DNA from: Closterium sp. Naga37s-1
Lineage: Eukaryota; Streptophyta; Zygnematophyceae; Desmidiales; Closteriaceae
Direction: 5' to 3'
DNA length: 64,000 nt
NCBI GenBank assembly: GCA_947471745.1
Contig: CANJKZ010000768.1
Coordinates: forward strand, 573,501-637,500
The notes under the pieces were generated by a model. The model did no database searches and had not been told where the DNA came from. It was given only the letters and a program-made list of their open reading frames with translations. The translations under genes were made by a program, and so were the position numbers. Below, piece after piece: positions 9,129-22,290 of the stretch (position 1 is the stretch's first letter; every line of letters begins with the position of its first letter).

Positions 9129-9829
9129 TTGTTCATTTGTACAACTGCATTCGTGTATGTTGATACCAGAATATTATGCTCGGCCGTACCATCCGCCGTA
9201 TTTACCGACGATGCTGGGACGGTCGAGCAAGTTCATGGTTTCAACATGATGTGTACGGTACTTAGTTTCACAAATGGGAACTCATTTGAGAGTGCTTTTA
9301 TTCACTATTCGAGGCATCCGTTTGAACACAGTTCCAAACATTCAAACGTGTGCTCCAAAAAGTGCATAAAATATCACTTCTCAAATGATATCCCCAAAAT
9401 GTCAAACCAAATATTTTGGGTTGCTACGCAACCCAAAAAACGGCTTGTTACATTCCCCACATTTCGTCCGTTTCGCCAGGGTCGCGAGTGTTGCGCCTCG
9501 CAGACACATTGCATTATTACACCTCCACAATATTCCATCTCAGACATGTTCGATGTTATGGAACTGGGGTCCAGTGTTGGACCTCGAAGAGGGTTACCCT
9601 TTCTCGTGATTTATGCGAGAAATTTTCCAGCGGAGTACCATACCACTTCTGGCTGAACCTTCGCGAAACACTTTCTCAACCAGACCCGAACGAACGATGC
9701 GACGAGTTATGGAGTGTGGTGGTTTTTTCGTATGTGGTCGTATGGTGACTGGATCTCCTGCTCCGTCTGAAGGATGAGATAACCAAATATCAGTGTTGCA
9801 GACCCTATGTCGCAGCCCATTTCGTGAGC
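9129..9829. other. No gene recognised; one perfect hairpin
   Basis: Less GC-rich than its neighbours. A 177-codon plus-strand frame starts inside the LTR of E and has no recognisable domain, so I do not call it. At 9414-9438 an 11-bp perfect inverted repeat (TTTTGGGTTGC, loop TAC, GCAACCCAAAA) stands out. The right edge is where similarity to the second host-locus copy begins. Confidence 0.6.
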
Positions 9830-10033
9830 CTTCCAATCGACCCATGCACTGCTGGGACTTGATTGCATCACGCCCTAACCATTTCAGATTTCTGGGATTG
9901 CATTATTGCTTTCCCGCATTATCGCCCCTCCGCATTATGCACAGGATGAGATTGCTGGTTGGCGACTCGCGAGCTTTGGGAACCAGTCAGTGTCCGGTTG
10001 ACAACCCCCAGCAGCGTAGTGAAGTCCTTGTGC

Positions 10034-10042
10034 CTATATTTT
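10034..10042 (+). promoter_or_regulatory. Candidate TATA element of repeat-protein gene, copy 1
   Basis: CTATATTTT lies about 116 bp before the ATG and is conserved at the same distance in copy 2 (59730-59738). Spacing and conservation suggest a core promoter. No experimental support. Confidence 0.35.
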
Positions 10043-10150
10043 CCATATCGTAAATCCACACTGGCAGTGCAAACTGAACAGACTCGACAGTCCTACTCAA
10101 CAATCATCAGCACCACCTTCCAGAGTCAAATTCGTCACGAGACAGTCACT

Positions 10151-12937
<2,787 letters not shown>

Positions 12938-12966
12938 GGTATGGGAGTGAAACGGCACGGGAAAAA

Positions 12967-13197
12967 GTGGAGTGGGAGAACGCGGCACGGGCGAAAGCGG
13001 AATGGGAAAGCGGAATGGGAGAAAAAAGAAGCAGCAAAACGGGTAGGAGCAGCAGGTTGATCCTGGCCTTGAATGAAAAACTTTGCAAGCTGGAGCAGGA
13101 AAGAAGGAAGCTGGAGCAGGAAAGAACATGCTGGATGTCAGTTTCTATTGTTTTTTCAGATGTGAGATCTCTGTATGCTTGTGAGGTGTTGGTATAG
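12967..13197 (+). other. Open frame 3' of the repeat gene, possible further exon
   Basis: Reads [14 protein letters not shown] ... [19 protein letters not shown], a charged coiled-coil-like segment, and is kept almost unchanged in copy 2 (60785-60982). A T-rich tract ending in CAG at about 13157 looks like a splice acceptor, at the point where the two copies' frames diverge. It could be 3' UTR or an alternative C-terminal exon. Low confidence. Confidence 0.3.
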
Positions 13198-13505
13198 AGG
13201 AAGCAAGGGCTGCAGAAGCAGCAGCAGCAGCAGGTTCTAGGATGGTTGTCTGTATTATGAGTTTGAAACACCAGTAAGGTGTGCAATGTGATTGGGTTTA
13301 TGCATGGAACAGTAAGGTGGTTGGTGGGTGAAAGAAATGCCTAACACGTGTCTGTTGCCGTTGCATGGAACAGTAAGGTGGCTGGTGGGTGAAAGAAATG
13401 CCTAACACGTGTCTGTTGCCATTGTCGTCACTCATGCTTGGAAGGGTAAATTGTTATCAATTGTCACCATACAGAAGTGAACAGGGTGCTGAGAGGGCGC
13501 TGATG
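13198..13505. other. Intergenic spacer with 61-bp tandem duplication
   Basis: Two tandem copies of a 61-bp unit starting GCATGGAACAGTAAGGTGG lie at 13302-13424 and are also present in copy 2 (near 61120-61240). No gene seen. Confidence 0.7.
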
Positions 13506-13529
13506 GTTGCCTAGATCTGTTGCTGCTCA

Positions 13530-13640
13530 TTCCACAGCCCACAGCAGTTCAACACCACAGCCCACAGCACTTCAACAACACAGCCCACAGCAGTTCAACA
13601 CCACAGCCCACAGCACTTCAACACCACAGCCCACAGCACT
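13530..13640. repeat. CACAGCCCACAGCA minisatellite
   Basis: Five or six imperfect units near 22 bp (TTCAACACCACAGCCCACAG). The same array is at 61347-61457 in copy 2. Open frames across it are Ser/Thr/Gln-rich readings of the repeat. Confidence 0.8.
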
Positions 13641-13841
13641 CACAAGGCCCATAATACTATGGATGGAAAGGACGTTACACTCAGTCAAGTCCGAGTTTGA
13701 GCCATTTAAAGGACCCCTGAGTATATGGGCATGACGGTACACTAACTAGGGAATTACCGTAAGCCTTTGAGGTGGAAAGCACCTTCAGCGCTGCAGCATG
13801 TAACAACCCCTAGTATCAAGAAGATCGAGCATGGGAAGATC

Positions 13842-15200
13842 TCATATATCGTCAGGCAGTGCCTGGAGCTGCCTGCAGTTCCCAAGCTTGAGATTCTTCA
13901 GTCTGCTGAGCTGAGTAAAGCCAGCAGGAAGCAGCCGGATGCTGGTGCAGCTGAGGTTGGGCTCATGCAAGAAGGAGAGATGCATGAGGGAAGCAGGGAG
14001 TCGCATGAGGGAGAAGAAGTCGGATACATTCAGCTTTCGCAGTCTTGACAAAGCTCCGATGGCACCAGGAAGAGACGATACGATGTGCAATTCTATTCGA
14101 ATAGATGTGAGGTGGTGGAGAGTGGTGATGGCCGCAAGCAGCTCTGTGAATTCATCACGCCAGGTGTGTATGTTCAACTGCCGTAGCTCCTGCAACGCCG
14201 AGCCGTCAGACTCAACCAGATGGTCGAGCAACAGATTGTTCACACTGCGGACCTGCTTGAGTGTCAAGGTGCGGAGGCGAGCAAGCCTTGTCAACACGGA
14301 CAGAGACTCCTTAGCATCTTCTCCCAGCTGCAGGTCCAGGTGCTCCATAGCAGACAGATGCTCACCGATGGCCCCAACACACCTTGCACCTGCAATGCCC
14401 AAGTGAAATTCCGTGAGTTCGTTAAGTGATGGAATGTCTGGCAGAGAATCTACCTGCTGACTGTTTTCGTAGGAGAGAGCCTGGAGAGTGACTGGCAAAG
14501 TTTGAGGGGCTTTGTTCAGCAGCGTACATCCCCTCAGCTCCAACTGCATGAGCCTGGTAAGGCTGTTCAGCCTCCTGGGAACCGATGAAAAGCTCGAACA
14601 CTCACGATGAGCACCCTAAGGCTGACAAGGTTTGTCGTAGATTCCAGAATCCCTGTAATGTGTGGGCAGCCCTGAATGTACAGCTCCTGAAGCTTTGCCA
14701 TCGTCCCCACTCCCTTGAGAATCCCACCCATCATGCCCTCATCCAACTCCAACCTGGTCAGCAATGTCAGCTGCGTCAATGAGCACGGCAGCTGCTCTCC
14801 GTGGTTCTGTTTGGCATGGAAAATCTCAAGATTGGTGAGCTTCCCCAACTCTTCTGGAAGGGCCAGGGTTGGGGAGCACACAAGAGACAGAGTCTGCAGT
14901 GCTGTGAGGCATCCACCCCCTCGCACCCAACTAGAAGAAATGTCTCTAGAGATGCAAGGCTGGTGAAGGACACAGGGAGATGGAGAAGCGGCAGCTTGTG
15001 CAGCACCAGCGTCTTCATTGCAGGAAGGATTCCAGTGTTTTGGGCAAGTGATTGAACATGTGGTATGAGGAAATGGTCAAGCTCCCCAGGCAGGTGAGGA
15101 AGGTGAACTGATCTGTCAGGCCGCTGAAGCTTCTGTAGTTAATGATGCTTAGCTCTTGGAGGCGTGGCATCACCTCCCCTATACTGCTTGGAAGCTGCAC
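13842..15200 (-). pseudogene. Leucine-rich-repeat protein, copy 1 (frameshifted)
   Basis: On the minus strand several LRR-coding frames follow one another: 15200-15015 (LPSSIGEVMPRLQELSIIN), 15018 on (MKTLVLHKLPLLHLPVSFTS), 14926-14567 (LPEELGKLTNLEIF) and 14549-13842 (LPDIPSLNELTEFHLG ... LSRLRKLNVSD), ending QLQALPDDI. A 4-bp deletion relative to copy 2 near 14603 (CACGATG against CACTTACGATG) breaks the main frame. Two further frame changes (near 15016 and 14930) are shared by both copies, so they are either older damage or unrecognised introns. The repeats resemble those of plant disease-resistance and receptor proteins, but no NB-ARC, TIR or kinase domain is visible. Confidence 0.7.
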
Positions 15201-15559
15201 TTAGGTGTAGCATTGGGTAAGCTGCAACTGTTTTAAGGCCCTGTACTGTATTGAAATTCGGGCGTAAAAATGTGGCTGAACTGTGCATGCCGCAGTCCGA
15301 ATTTCAGTGACTGGAGAAATGGTAGTTGTGCAAGTGGAGGGTCAGGTCTATCTTGGGAAAAAAGGCCAATTTAAGGCAGGGAGAGGTAGGTGAGGTGAAG
15401 GAGGCTTGAGAGCTTAGAGAGTGCAAAGAGTGAGGTAAGGGAGCTGATTTCCGGAGCCGTTCAAGACAAGGATGCGTGACAGTAGGAGAAAGAGAGAAGC
15501 TGGAGGGTCAGCATATTCCTCCAGCCAGTCCAGAGATAGCTGCTCCAAGTGAGGGCAGT
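15201..15559. other. Spacer, no gene seen
   Basis: AT/GC-balanced sequence between the LRR gene and the 107-bp minisatellite. It appears identical to the corresponding part of copy 2 (63022-63380). Confidence 0.5.
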
Positions 15560-16250
15560 GACGGGCAAGATGATCCATGTGGCGGTGATGTGGCGGTGAG
15601 GTGGGTCAAGTGTGACGTGGCATGGCAGTGCGGGTTGGGTGTGACGTGGCGGCGAGGACGGTGGGTTGGAGTGGCGCGTGACGTGGCGAAGACGTGGCGG
15701 TTAGGTGGGTCTGGTGTGACGTGGCATGGAATGTGGGGCGGGTTGGGTATGACGTGGTGGCGAGGAGGGTGGGTTGGAGCGGTGCGTAACGTGGCAGCGA
15801 CGTGGCGCCGAGGTGGGTCTGGTGTGACGTGGCATGACACGTGGGGCGGGTTGGGTGTGATGTGGCAGTGAGGAGGGTGGTTGGAGCGGCGCGTGACGTG
15901 GCGGCGAGGTGGGTCGGGTGTGACGTGGCATGGCATGTGGGGCGGGTTGGGTGTGACATGGTGGAGAGGAGGGTGGGTTGGAGCAGCACGTGACGTGGCG
16001 GTGACGTGGAGTCGAGGTGGGTCGGTTGTGACATGGCATGACATGTGGGGCGGGTTGGGTGTGACGTGGCAGCGAGGAGGTAGGCTGGAGCGGCGTGTGA
16101 CGTGGCAGTGACGTGGTGGCAAGGTGGGTCGGGTGTGACGTGGCATGAGATGTGGGGCGGGTTGGGTGTGACGTGGCGGCAAGGAGGGTGGGTTGGAGCG
16201 GTGCATGACGTGGCGGTGACGTGGTGGCGAGGTGGGTCGGGAAAGGGGAG
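15560..16250. repeat. 107-bp minisatellite, copy 1
   Basis: About six units; the landmark TGTGGGGCGGGTTGGGTGTG recurs near 15733, 15840, 15936, 16043 and 16150, with spacings of about 107, 96, 107 and 107. Each unit contains TGACGTGGCRT words. His/Pro/Thr-rich or Trp/Gly-rich open frames here are by-products of the repeat. Confidence 0.9.
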
Positions 16251-16261
16251 GGAAGATTCAA

Positions 16262-16550
16262 CTATGGAAAGGAAAAGAGAGACATGAGAGACATGAGAGA
16301 CATGAGAGATATGAGATACATGAGAGACTTGAGAGACATAAGAGACATGAGATACATGAGAGACATGAGAGACATGAGATACATGAGAGTTTGAGAGACA
16401 TGAGATACATGAGAGACTTGAGAGACATGAGATACATAAGAGACATGAGATACATGAGATTTCGAGAGACATGAGAGACATGAGAGACTGGAGAGACATG
16501 AGATACATAAGAGACATGAGATACATGAGATACATTAGAGACATGAAGGT
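16262..16550. repeat. GAGACATGA/GATACATGA microsatellite
   Basis: About 290 bp of alternating GAGACATGA, GATACATGA and GAGACTTGA units, strongly purine-rich on the plus strand. Confidence 0.92.
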
Positions 16551-17454
16551 ACAAGAAGTAGAATGTGCCGAGACATGAGCAGCGAGCCGAACCTCGCTCG
16601 AACTGGTTCGACTACCTACCCATGCAAACTTGTTTATTTCAGGAAATAGTTTTGTCAAACAGTACCTTTTCCCTTTTCCCTTATTGCAGGAAGAAGTTAA
16701 AGAAGGGAGAACCTGTCTCAGCAGGTCCACAAGAGAAAAAGCTGCCAGAAACATGCTATGTGTATGTGATTATGTCAAAAGAAACTATGAAGCCGAAAAT
16801 GGTTTGAGTGGACCTTCTGAAGTTTGATCAAGCTTCTGCGGTTCACCTATAATATGGCGAACCTCAAAGCTAGAAGAATCCATGAAAAGGTTTGACTCGA
16901 CCGAACCAAACCGCTTCGGTCAGAAGCTGACCGGGTTTGATTAATCTCCCAACAGTTGGGGTTAGTCTTGTGAAGTTGGGACAGAAGGCGGAGGGAAGAG
17001 TGACATACATTGACTGGATGCTGGTCGCAAATGCAGGGGGTATTGAACCAGACAGCTGGTTCCACGAAAGGTTTCTGTAGTAGAGGGGGGCAGAACAATA
17101 ACTGAGTGGGGAAGGCATGAGGAACATAGGCAATGACTGAGTGGGGGTTTAACAATGGATGAAACAGGGAGGATACATGAAACTTACATCATAGACAAGT
17201 CAGTTAGGGCCAAGAATCCTAGCGGAATTGTTCCATACAATCAGTGAAACTTCAAGTATCAAATTCGTAGGGGCGAACATAACCTTAACAAGAAAGGGTC
17301 AAACAAGTTTCGAACTCGTATGTACCCTGGACCAAAGACATGGTTCAAGTAGGTACATCCCTCCTTTGTTTGTTAATAAATCAAAACATTGTGTTCATGG
17401 GATTGACAGGACAGCCATGGGCACGCTGCAACAGCAATGAGGTTCATGTTGCCA
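16551..17454. other. No gene recognised
   Basis: Unique, moderately AT-rich sequence. The longest frames (about 100 codons) overlap on opposite strands and lack recognisable domains. Confidence 0.5.
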
Positions 17455-17805
17455 CCAGCAGCACGACAATGGGCTGGCAACACGATAGTGTTCCAGCAGC
17501 ACGACAATGCGCCAGTAACATGATAGTGGGCCAGCAGCACGACAGTGGGCCAGCAGCATGATAGTGGGCCAACAGCATGATAGTATCTCGGCAGCACAAT
17601 AGCATGCCGGAAGCACGATAGTGGGCCGGCAGCACGACAGTGGGCCGGCAGCATGACAGCGGGCCGGCAGCACGACAGCGGGCCGACAGTGGGTCGGCAG
17701 CACGACAGCGGGCTGGCAGCACGGCAGTGGGTCGGCAGCACGACAATGGGCCGGCTTCATGACAGTGGGCCGGCAGCAGGGTAGTGGGCCAGCATGACGC
17801 CATCG
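17455..17805. repeat. Roughly 19-bp minisatellite (GGCCGGCAGCACGACAGTG)
   Basis: About 18 imperfect units with the core GGGCCAGCAGCACGACA. Cys/His-rich minus-strand frames through it are repeat artefacts. Confidence 0.9.
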
Positions 17806-20586
17806 TAGAAACACTACATGTCAAAATGGCAGGATTGCATAGGAAAAAACGACTCACAGTTATTGCAGATTGACCAAATTGGACCACTTCTTAGGGAGGT
17901 AATGGGTTGTTTCCTATGAAGGACCTGCTAAGCAAGGGAGAAGGCAACAGATGGACAGCCGAGTTTTACGTGGTGGAAGTCATGAAAAATTGGGGCAGCA
18001 ATCATGAGTGCACTTTTTGCCCTACTATTCGTCTCCTAGAAAATTACATGTATAAACTATGAACTGATACTAAGCACCCTAACAACTAGTTGAGTTAAGG
18101 AGCTTGTTTGCTGCATTCCCACGCATGCTAAACTCACAGTCTGGTGAGTGCTTTGAGCTAAGAAAGGTCGTCATTCATCAATCATCCCTATCGTTGTGGA
18201 TAGTATGAGTCCACACTCCTGTGCATAAGGGAAAGGCCGGCAAGAGCCACCATACTGAGACATGCCCACTCACAGCCATGGTATATTCTTAGACATGTGC
18301 ATTCTAATGAGACGAGTAAAACTTGCCCCGCCAGAAGCCGGTTTTGTGCGAATTTTGCCACAAGCTGAGCAAAACTCGCATGAATTTTGCTGGACAGACC
18401 TAAACTCATCACTCGTCGAAACAACTAGTAATTAACGAGTTTTAGAAAAATCACCTAGTTTTGCTCGACTTGGCTAATGCGAGCTTTCCAGAAAAAACCA
18501 GGCCTCATCGCTACGTGACGAGTTCTTCCGACAAATGCGAGAAACTCGCCCCATTGCCCATGTATAGTGGCAGTGGTGGAGAACCAGAGAAACATAGGGG
18601 GTAGCTCACATATGTTGAAGGTTGGTGTGGTGGAGAACGAGGGAAACGTAGGGGTTGCTCTCTTTGACAACACCCCTGGTCCACTCCCAAGACCCACCTT
18701 AGCCTGCTCCCATGACTTGTAAGCTGCTGCGCAGTCAGCAGCACTGCCTCAGTATGTCTCTGCCTTTTTGCCTAAGCCCCTCCTCTCCCCATTCGTACTG
18801 CCTCTCTCTCCTCCCTTTGCAGGCGCCCCTGGTCCACCCGTTCCCCCCAAGACCCGCCTTACCTTGCTCCTGGCTGTGAGATGAGGAACATTTAGCCCCT
18901 CTGCTAAATTTGGTCTTTTCCGTTTGTGCCTCAGCCCTTCAACCCATCCGAACTTTCTCTTGCCCTGAACCACTGTGAGCATGCAGGCCGCTGCAAAGAA
19001 AGCTTTAGACATACTTGTATACGAGACTTTGAATGCTAATTTGCAGTTCTGGTGCCCTCGTTCTTCAATTATTAATGCGCTCATATCGGCCCTAAAGTAC
19101 ACCGACCCGATGCAAATTGAAAACCTGACCCTTGTGATGGAGAACAAGACTGATCGACTGGGTCAATTTTGGAAAAAATCCAGGACAAACGCAACACAGT
19201 ACTCACGACAACAAGAATCAACCTGTATGACATCTTCAACATCAAGATTGCACGGCTAATCTCCACCAGGCCGTGATGGGGTGTGTGGAACCTTCGCCCT
19301 TCATTGCTAAATCTGCTGTAGGTGAAGTCTTGTAAAACCATTTGTCTGCTCCACTTGTGAACGCCCCGTTCCTGTGCATTAGCAACCTTATGTACCGCAT
19401 CTCTCCCCGTATCCCTCCCACTCTTTTCCTAATCATTTCCCTTAACTATGCTCTTGTTCCCATGTATGCCCCAGCATCTACCTGTCCCCCCTGCTCGTAG
19501 CCCACTCTTTCCCCATCTACACTTATCTTTTGCCGTATTCCCCACTGCCCCCCATCTTTCATGTCATGTACGCCCATATCCACAGGTGGAGTGCTAGACG
19601 CCGTGGGCCCGGAACACCAATGAGGTCCATTGTCTCGGATTTGCAGGGGCCATTCACTTGTGCGCCTTCTTCTCCAACCCACTACCCTCACCCTCTTCCT
19701 GACTGTACCTTGCTGCCCCCCAATGCCCCGTCTGCCCTTATGTCCTCTGCTGTGCCCCTCTACCTCCCTCTTGCCCTTGCATACACGACCCACGTGCGCA
19801 TTTTTCCAGACAAGACAAGCATGCTCCCGCTTTGCAGCACACTCTCCAGCAGGGGCCTTAGAAAGATCCAGAGCGACATGGCTCTCTGCATGGGATAGCA
19901 CTGTCCTCCACGCAGGGCTATCTGAAGCTGGTGTTGCGACTCAAGAACATTTCATTCGGGCTCCTTAGGGTAGGTCAACATTCAATGAATGACAGCTCGT
20001 GTCATACCTTTGCGTGGCGCTCGTGCCTGCATTTTGCTTTTGATACTGCAGGTGGAACACAAGGTCAAAACATGTATGCCTCTCTCTCACAACACAGTGG
20101 AACTTAAGGGACTATATGCACAGCAACGTTGTCCGCAACGTTGTTCGTGATGCCATCCAGAGCCCTACGGGCAACGCCATGGGCCCGTGGTGATAGGCAG
20201 ATTGCAAAGCATGGAAATTTTATGAGTGCACACATTGCCATTTTATTAGCTGTGATGGTATTGAGGATTTGAATGGCTAGCTATTAATTCTCTGATGTGG
20301 TAGATAAGTAATGTATGATAGAGTGCTTTATATGCGATTTATATACTATGGAGTGTTTGTAGAGTAGTTTGTTTGGCAGGGTGAGTACTATTGGAATAAC
20401 CAACGGGTTATTATAACATTCTCAAAGGTTCTCCCTTAGCGCACTGCTTCATAACGAAACAACGCACCTGTACCAGTACCGTAGTAGCTCAAATAGAGCA
20501 CGCGTCAGTTAAATATCCACGCGAAGGTCAACAGTCGCCGGAAGTCAATGGTTGCGACTGTTGACAACCCAGCAACCGTACTCGGA
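17806..20586. other. Gene-poor interval
   Basis: I see no confident gene or RNA gene over 2.8 kb. One degraded coding-like patch is listed separately (18975-19259). The stretch 18290-18545 has many short CTCGC/GCGAG and AAAACT words but no clear inverted structure. 19500-19960 has C-rich frames without domains. 20230-20586 is AT-rich and leads into the LTR of F. Confidence 0.5.
18975..19259 (+). pseudogene. Unidentified coding remnant with a frameshift
   Basis: The frame reads KALDILVYETLNANLQFWCP ... SALKYTDPMQIENLTL. Near 19170 the protein-like reading moves to another frame (ILEKIQDKRNTVLTTTRINL, then YDIFNIKIARLIS) and stops near 19270. It looks like an eroded gene or transposon fragment. 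I do not recognise the family. Confidence 0.25.
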
Positions 20587-20846
20587 TGTTACACGATGCA
20601 ACCCAATAATTGTCGAGTATAGCAATAGTCGCGGTTACTGTAGGAATGCAATATAGTTAATAAGGGAATGTACCCCTCAGAGTACATGGCTAGCTAGGAT
20701 TGCTATTTACAGTCGTTGTATCTCTATTTTAATCATCTTGTTTTCTTTACAATTTTGATACAAACAAGGTCAGTACAACACTTCATAGTCTTCTTTCAAT
20801 TTATCTGGTCTTATCCTAATAATTCGATTTCTTGGTTATAACAACA
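20587..20846 (+). repeat. 5' LTR of element F (left edge tentative)
   Basis: Begins TGTTACACGATGCAAC, comparable to TGTTACGACATGAAAC at the 3' LTR, and ends ATAACAACA next to the PBS. The shared core is AATAAGGGAATGTACCCC. Confidence 0.6.
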
Positions 20847-20862
20847 TGGTATGAAAGCAAGG
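20847..20862 (+). promoter_or_regulatory. Primer binding site of F
   Basis: TGGTATGAAAGCAAGG directly after the LTR end ACAACA. A diverged initiator-tRNA-type PBS, followed 90 bp later by the gag ATG. Confidence 0.7.
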
Positions 20863-20951
20863 TTGGATTATAAGACCTGCCAAAATCCGTTCTTCATAGA
20901 ACAACTTCTTTATTAAGTTATTCATTATCACTACAAGAGTCTGCACGAACT

Positions 20952-22083
20952 ATGGCTCCAGAAGGAAAAACTACAGCATTGACCTTTGTCAACGCCAACG
21001 TCGTTGAGCAACTCATCGCACGCATCAGTGCCCTTGAAAGCCATCAAGCGATGAGCATCGACAGCTCAAGCTACGCCAAAGGAGTTACTGGACTTCTTCT
21101 CCGAAGAGAAGATCGACGGGTCAACTCTGAGAGATAATTCACCTTTAACAATCGCCAAGGTTCAGCTCATGCACAAAACAACCATCAACACACACAAACA
21201 GAGGTGTTGGCATCACTTCCATCCGCATTCGATGGTAGAGAATTCTATGCATGGAGCTTCAAATTTGAACTCCTTGCGACGATCGCGCAGATCTGGATGT
21301 ACTACGATGAAGGCCTCACCTTCCAATGGAAGACACCCAGCAAGAGGAAAAACTTTACTATCATAAGTCACTCCTGTCGTACACTGTTCTCCTCCGTAAC
21401 CTCTCTCCCTCTGAGCAGTTTGGCATTCGTTCCTTCAGAACGAAGTGGGCTCCTGCGCAAGTGGCCTAGGACTACCCGCGTAACTCATACATGACAACAG
21501 CTCCAGTAACGATGAGTCGCCTACGCTGTCAACTGACATTAGCCAAATGACCCAAGGGGAGAAAGCGGGACCGTATATTAATCGCTGCCAGAATCTGCGC
21601 GACCAGTTAAAGAAGTGCGGCGGTAACATCTCTGACGACATGTTCGTCACCATAGTCATTTCCGGACTGACTCCAGAGTGGCGAAAATTCAAATCGTTGC
21701 TTCGCGCTCGAGGAGCCGTTTCCGAAGCTACCTTCTGCACCACACCCCTCTCCGAGCAGCAGGAGATTGACCTTACAATGAAAGAAACAACAAGCTAGAG
21801 AGGCTAGTCTTCTATGCTGGCGCAACTGAAGGGGAGTCTCACAAGAAGAAGGGTTATTTTTGCAAGTACTGCAAGAAGCCGGGACACACGATGGATCGCT
21901 GCCTCAAGCGAAAGGCCGCCACTGAAAGGCGCAGCGTCAACTCACCCGGCCATCAGCATCAACCCTCAGCTCGCCCTTCCATGCCAGCAGCGACATCAAC
22001 CGTGTCGCCATCTGCCGTTGCAAGAAACTCGCAAGTTCCTGCACGCATTCTGGCCAAAGTCAAAGGAAAAAGGACAATCTTGA
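20952..22083 (+). pseudogene. gag: Element F gag with canonical zinc knuckle (broken)
   Basis: Starts MAPEGKTTALTFVNANVVEQ. Gag-like blocks follow in changing frames: LPSAFDGREFYAWSFKFELL (about 21213), INRCQNLRDQLKKCGGNISD and FVTIVISGLTPEWRKFKSLL (21575-21690). A zinc knuckle CKYCKKPGHTMDRC (C-x2-C-x4-H-x4-C) lies at about 21861-21902. Several frameshifts and stops separate the blocks, so it is not translatable as one Gag. Confidence 0.8.
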
Positions 22084-22290
22084 GTTGCATGGCGTCGCAG
22101 AGGAGTTTGATACTACAATAGGGCTCATTTTCCGCTAACCGAGCCCATCGTTCTGAGTCCAAACAACAGCCCTACAATCGGACTCTGGTGCGACAGGCCG
22201 ACAAATCTCCCACCTGACTACGATTTGCTGCCAAGCACGCGCCAGTCTTCCCTTGGCTTTTGAGCAACACACGAGAATGACCTCTCAGGC

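Noticed and set aside
9123..9656. 177-codon frame after the LTR of E
   Set aside because: Starts inside the LTR, has no domain, and overlapping frames of similar length exist.
15508..16754. His/Pro/Thr-rich frames of 180-380 codons
   Set aside because: Produced by the 107-bp minisatellite and the GAGACATGA microsatellite.
17373..17887. Cys/His-rich frames suggesting zinc fingers
   Set aside because: Reading of the 19-bp minisatellite; no regular C2H2 spacing.
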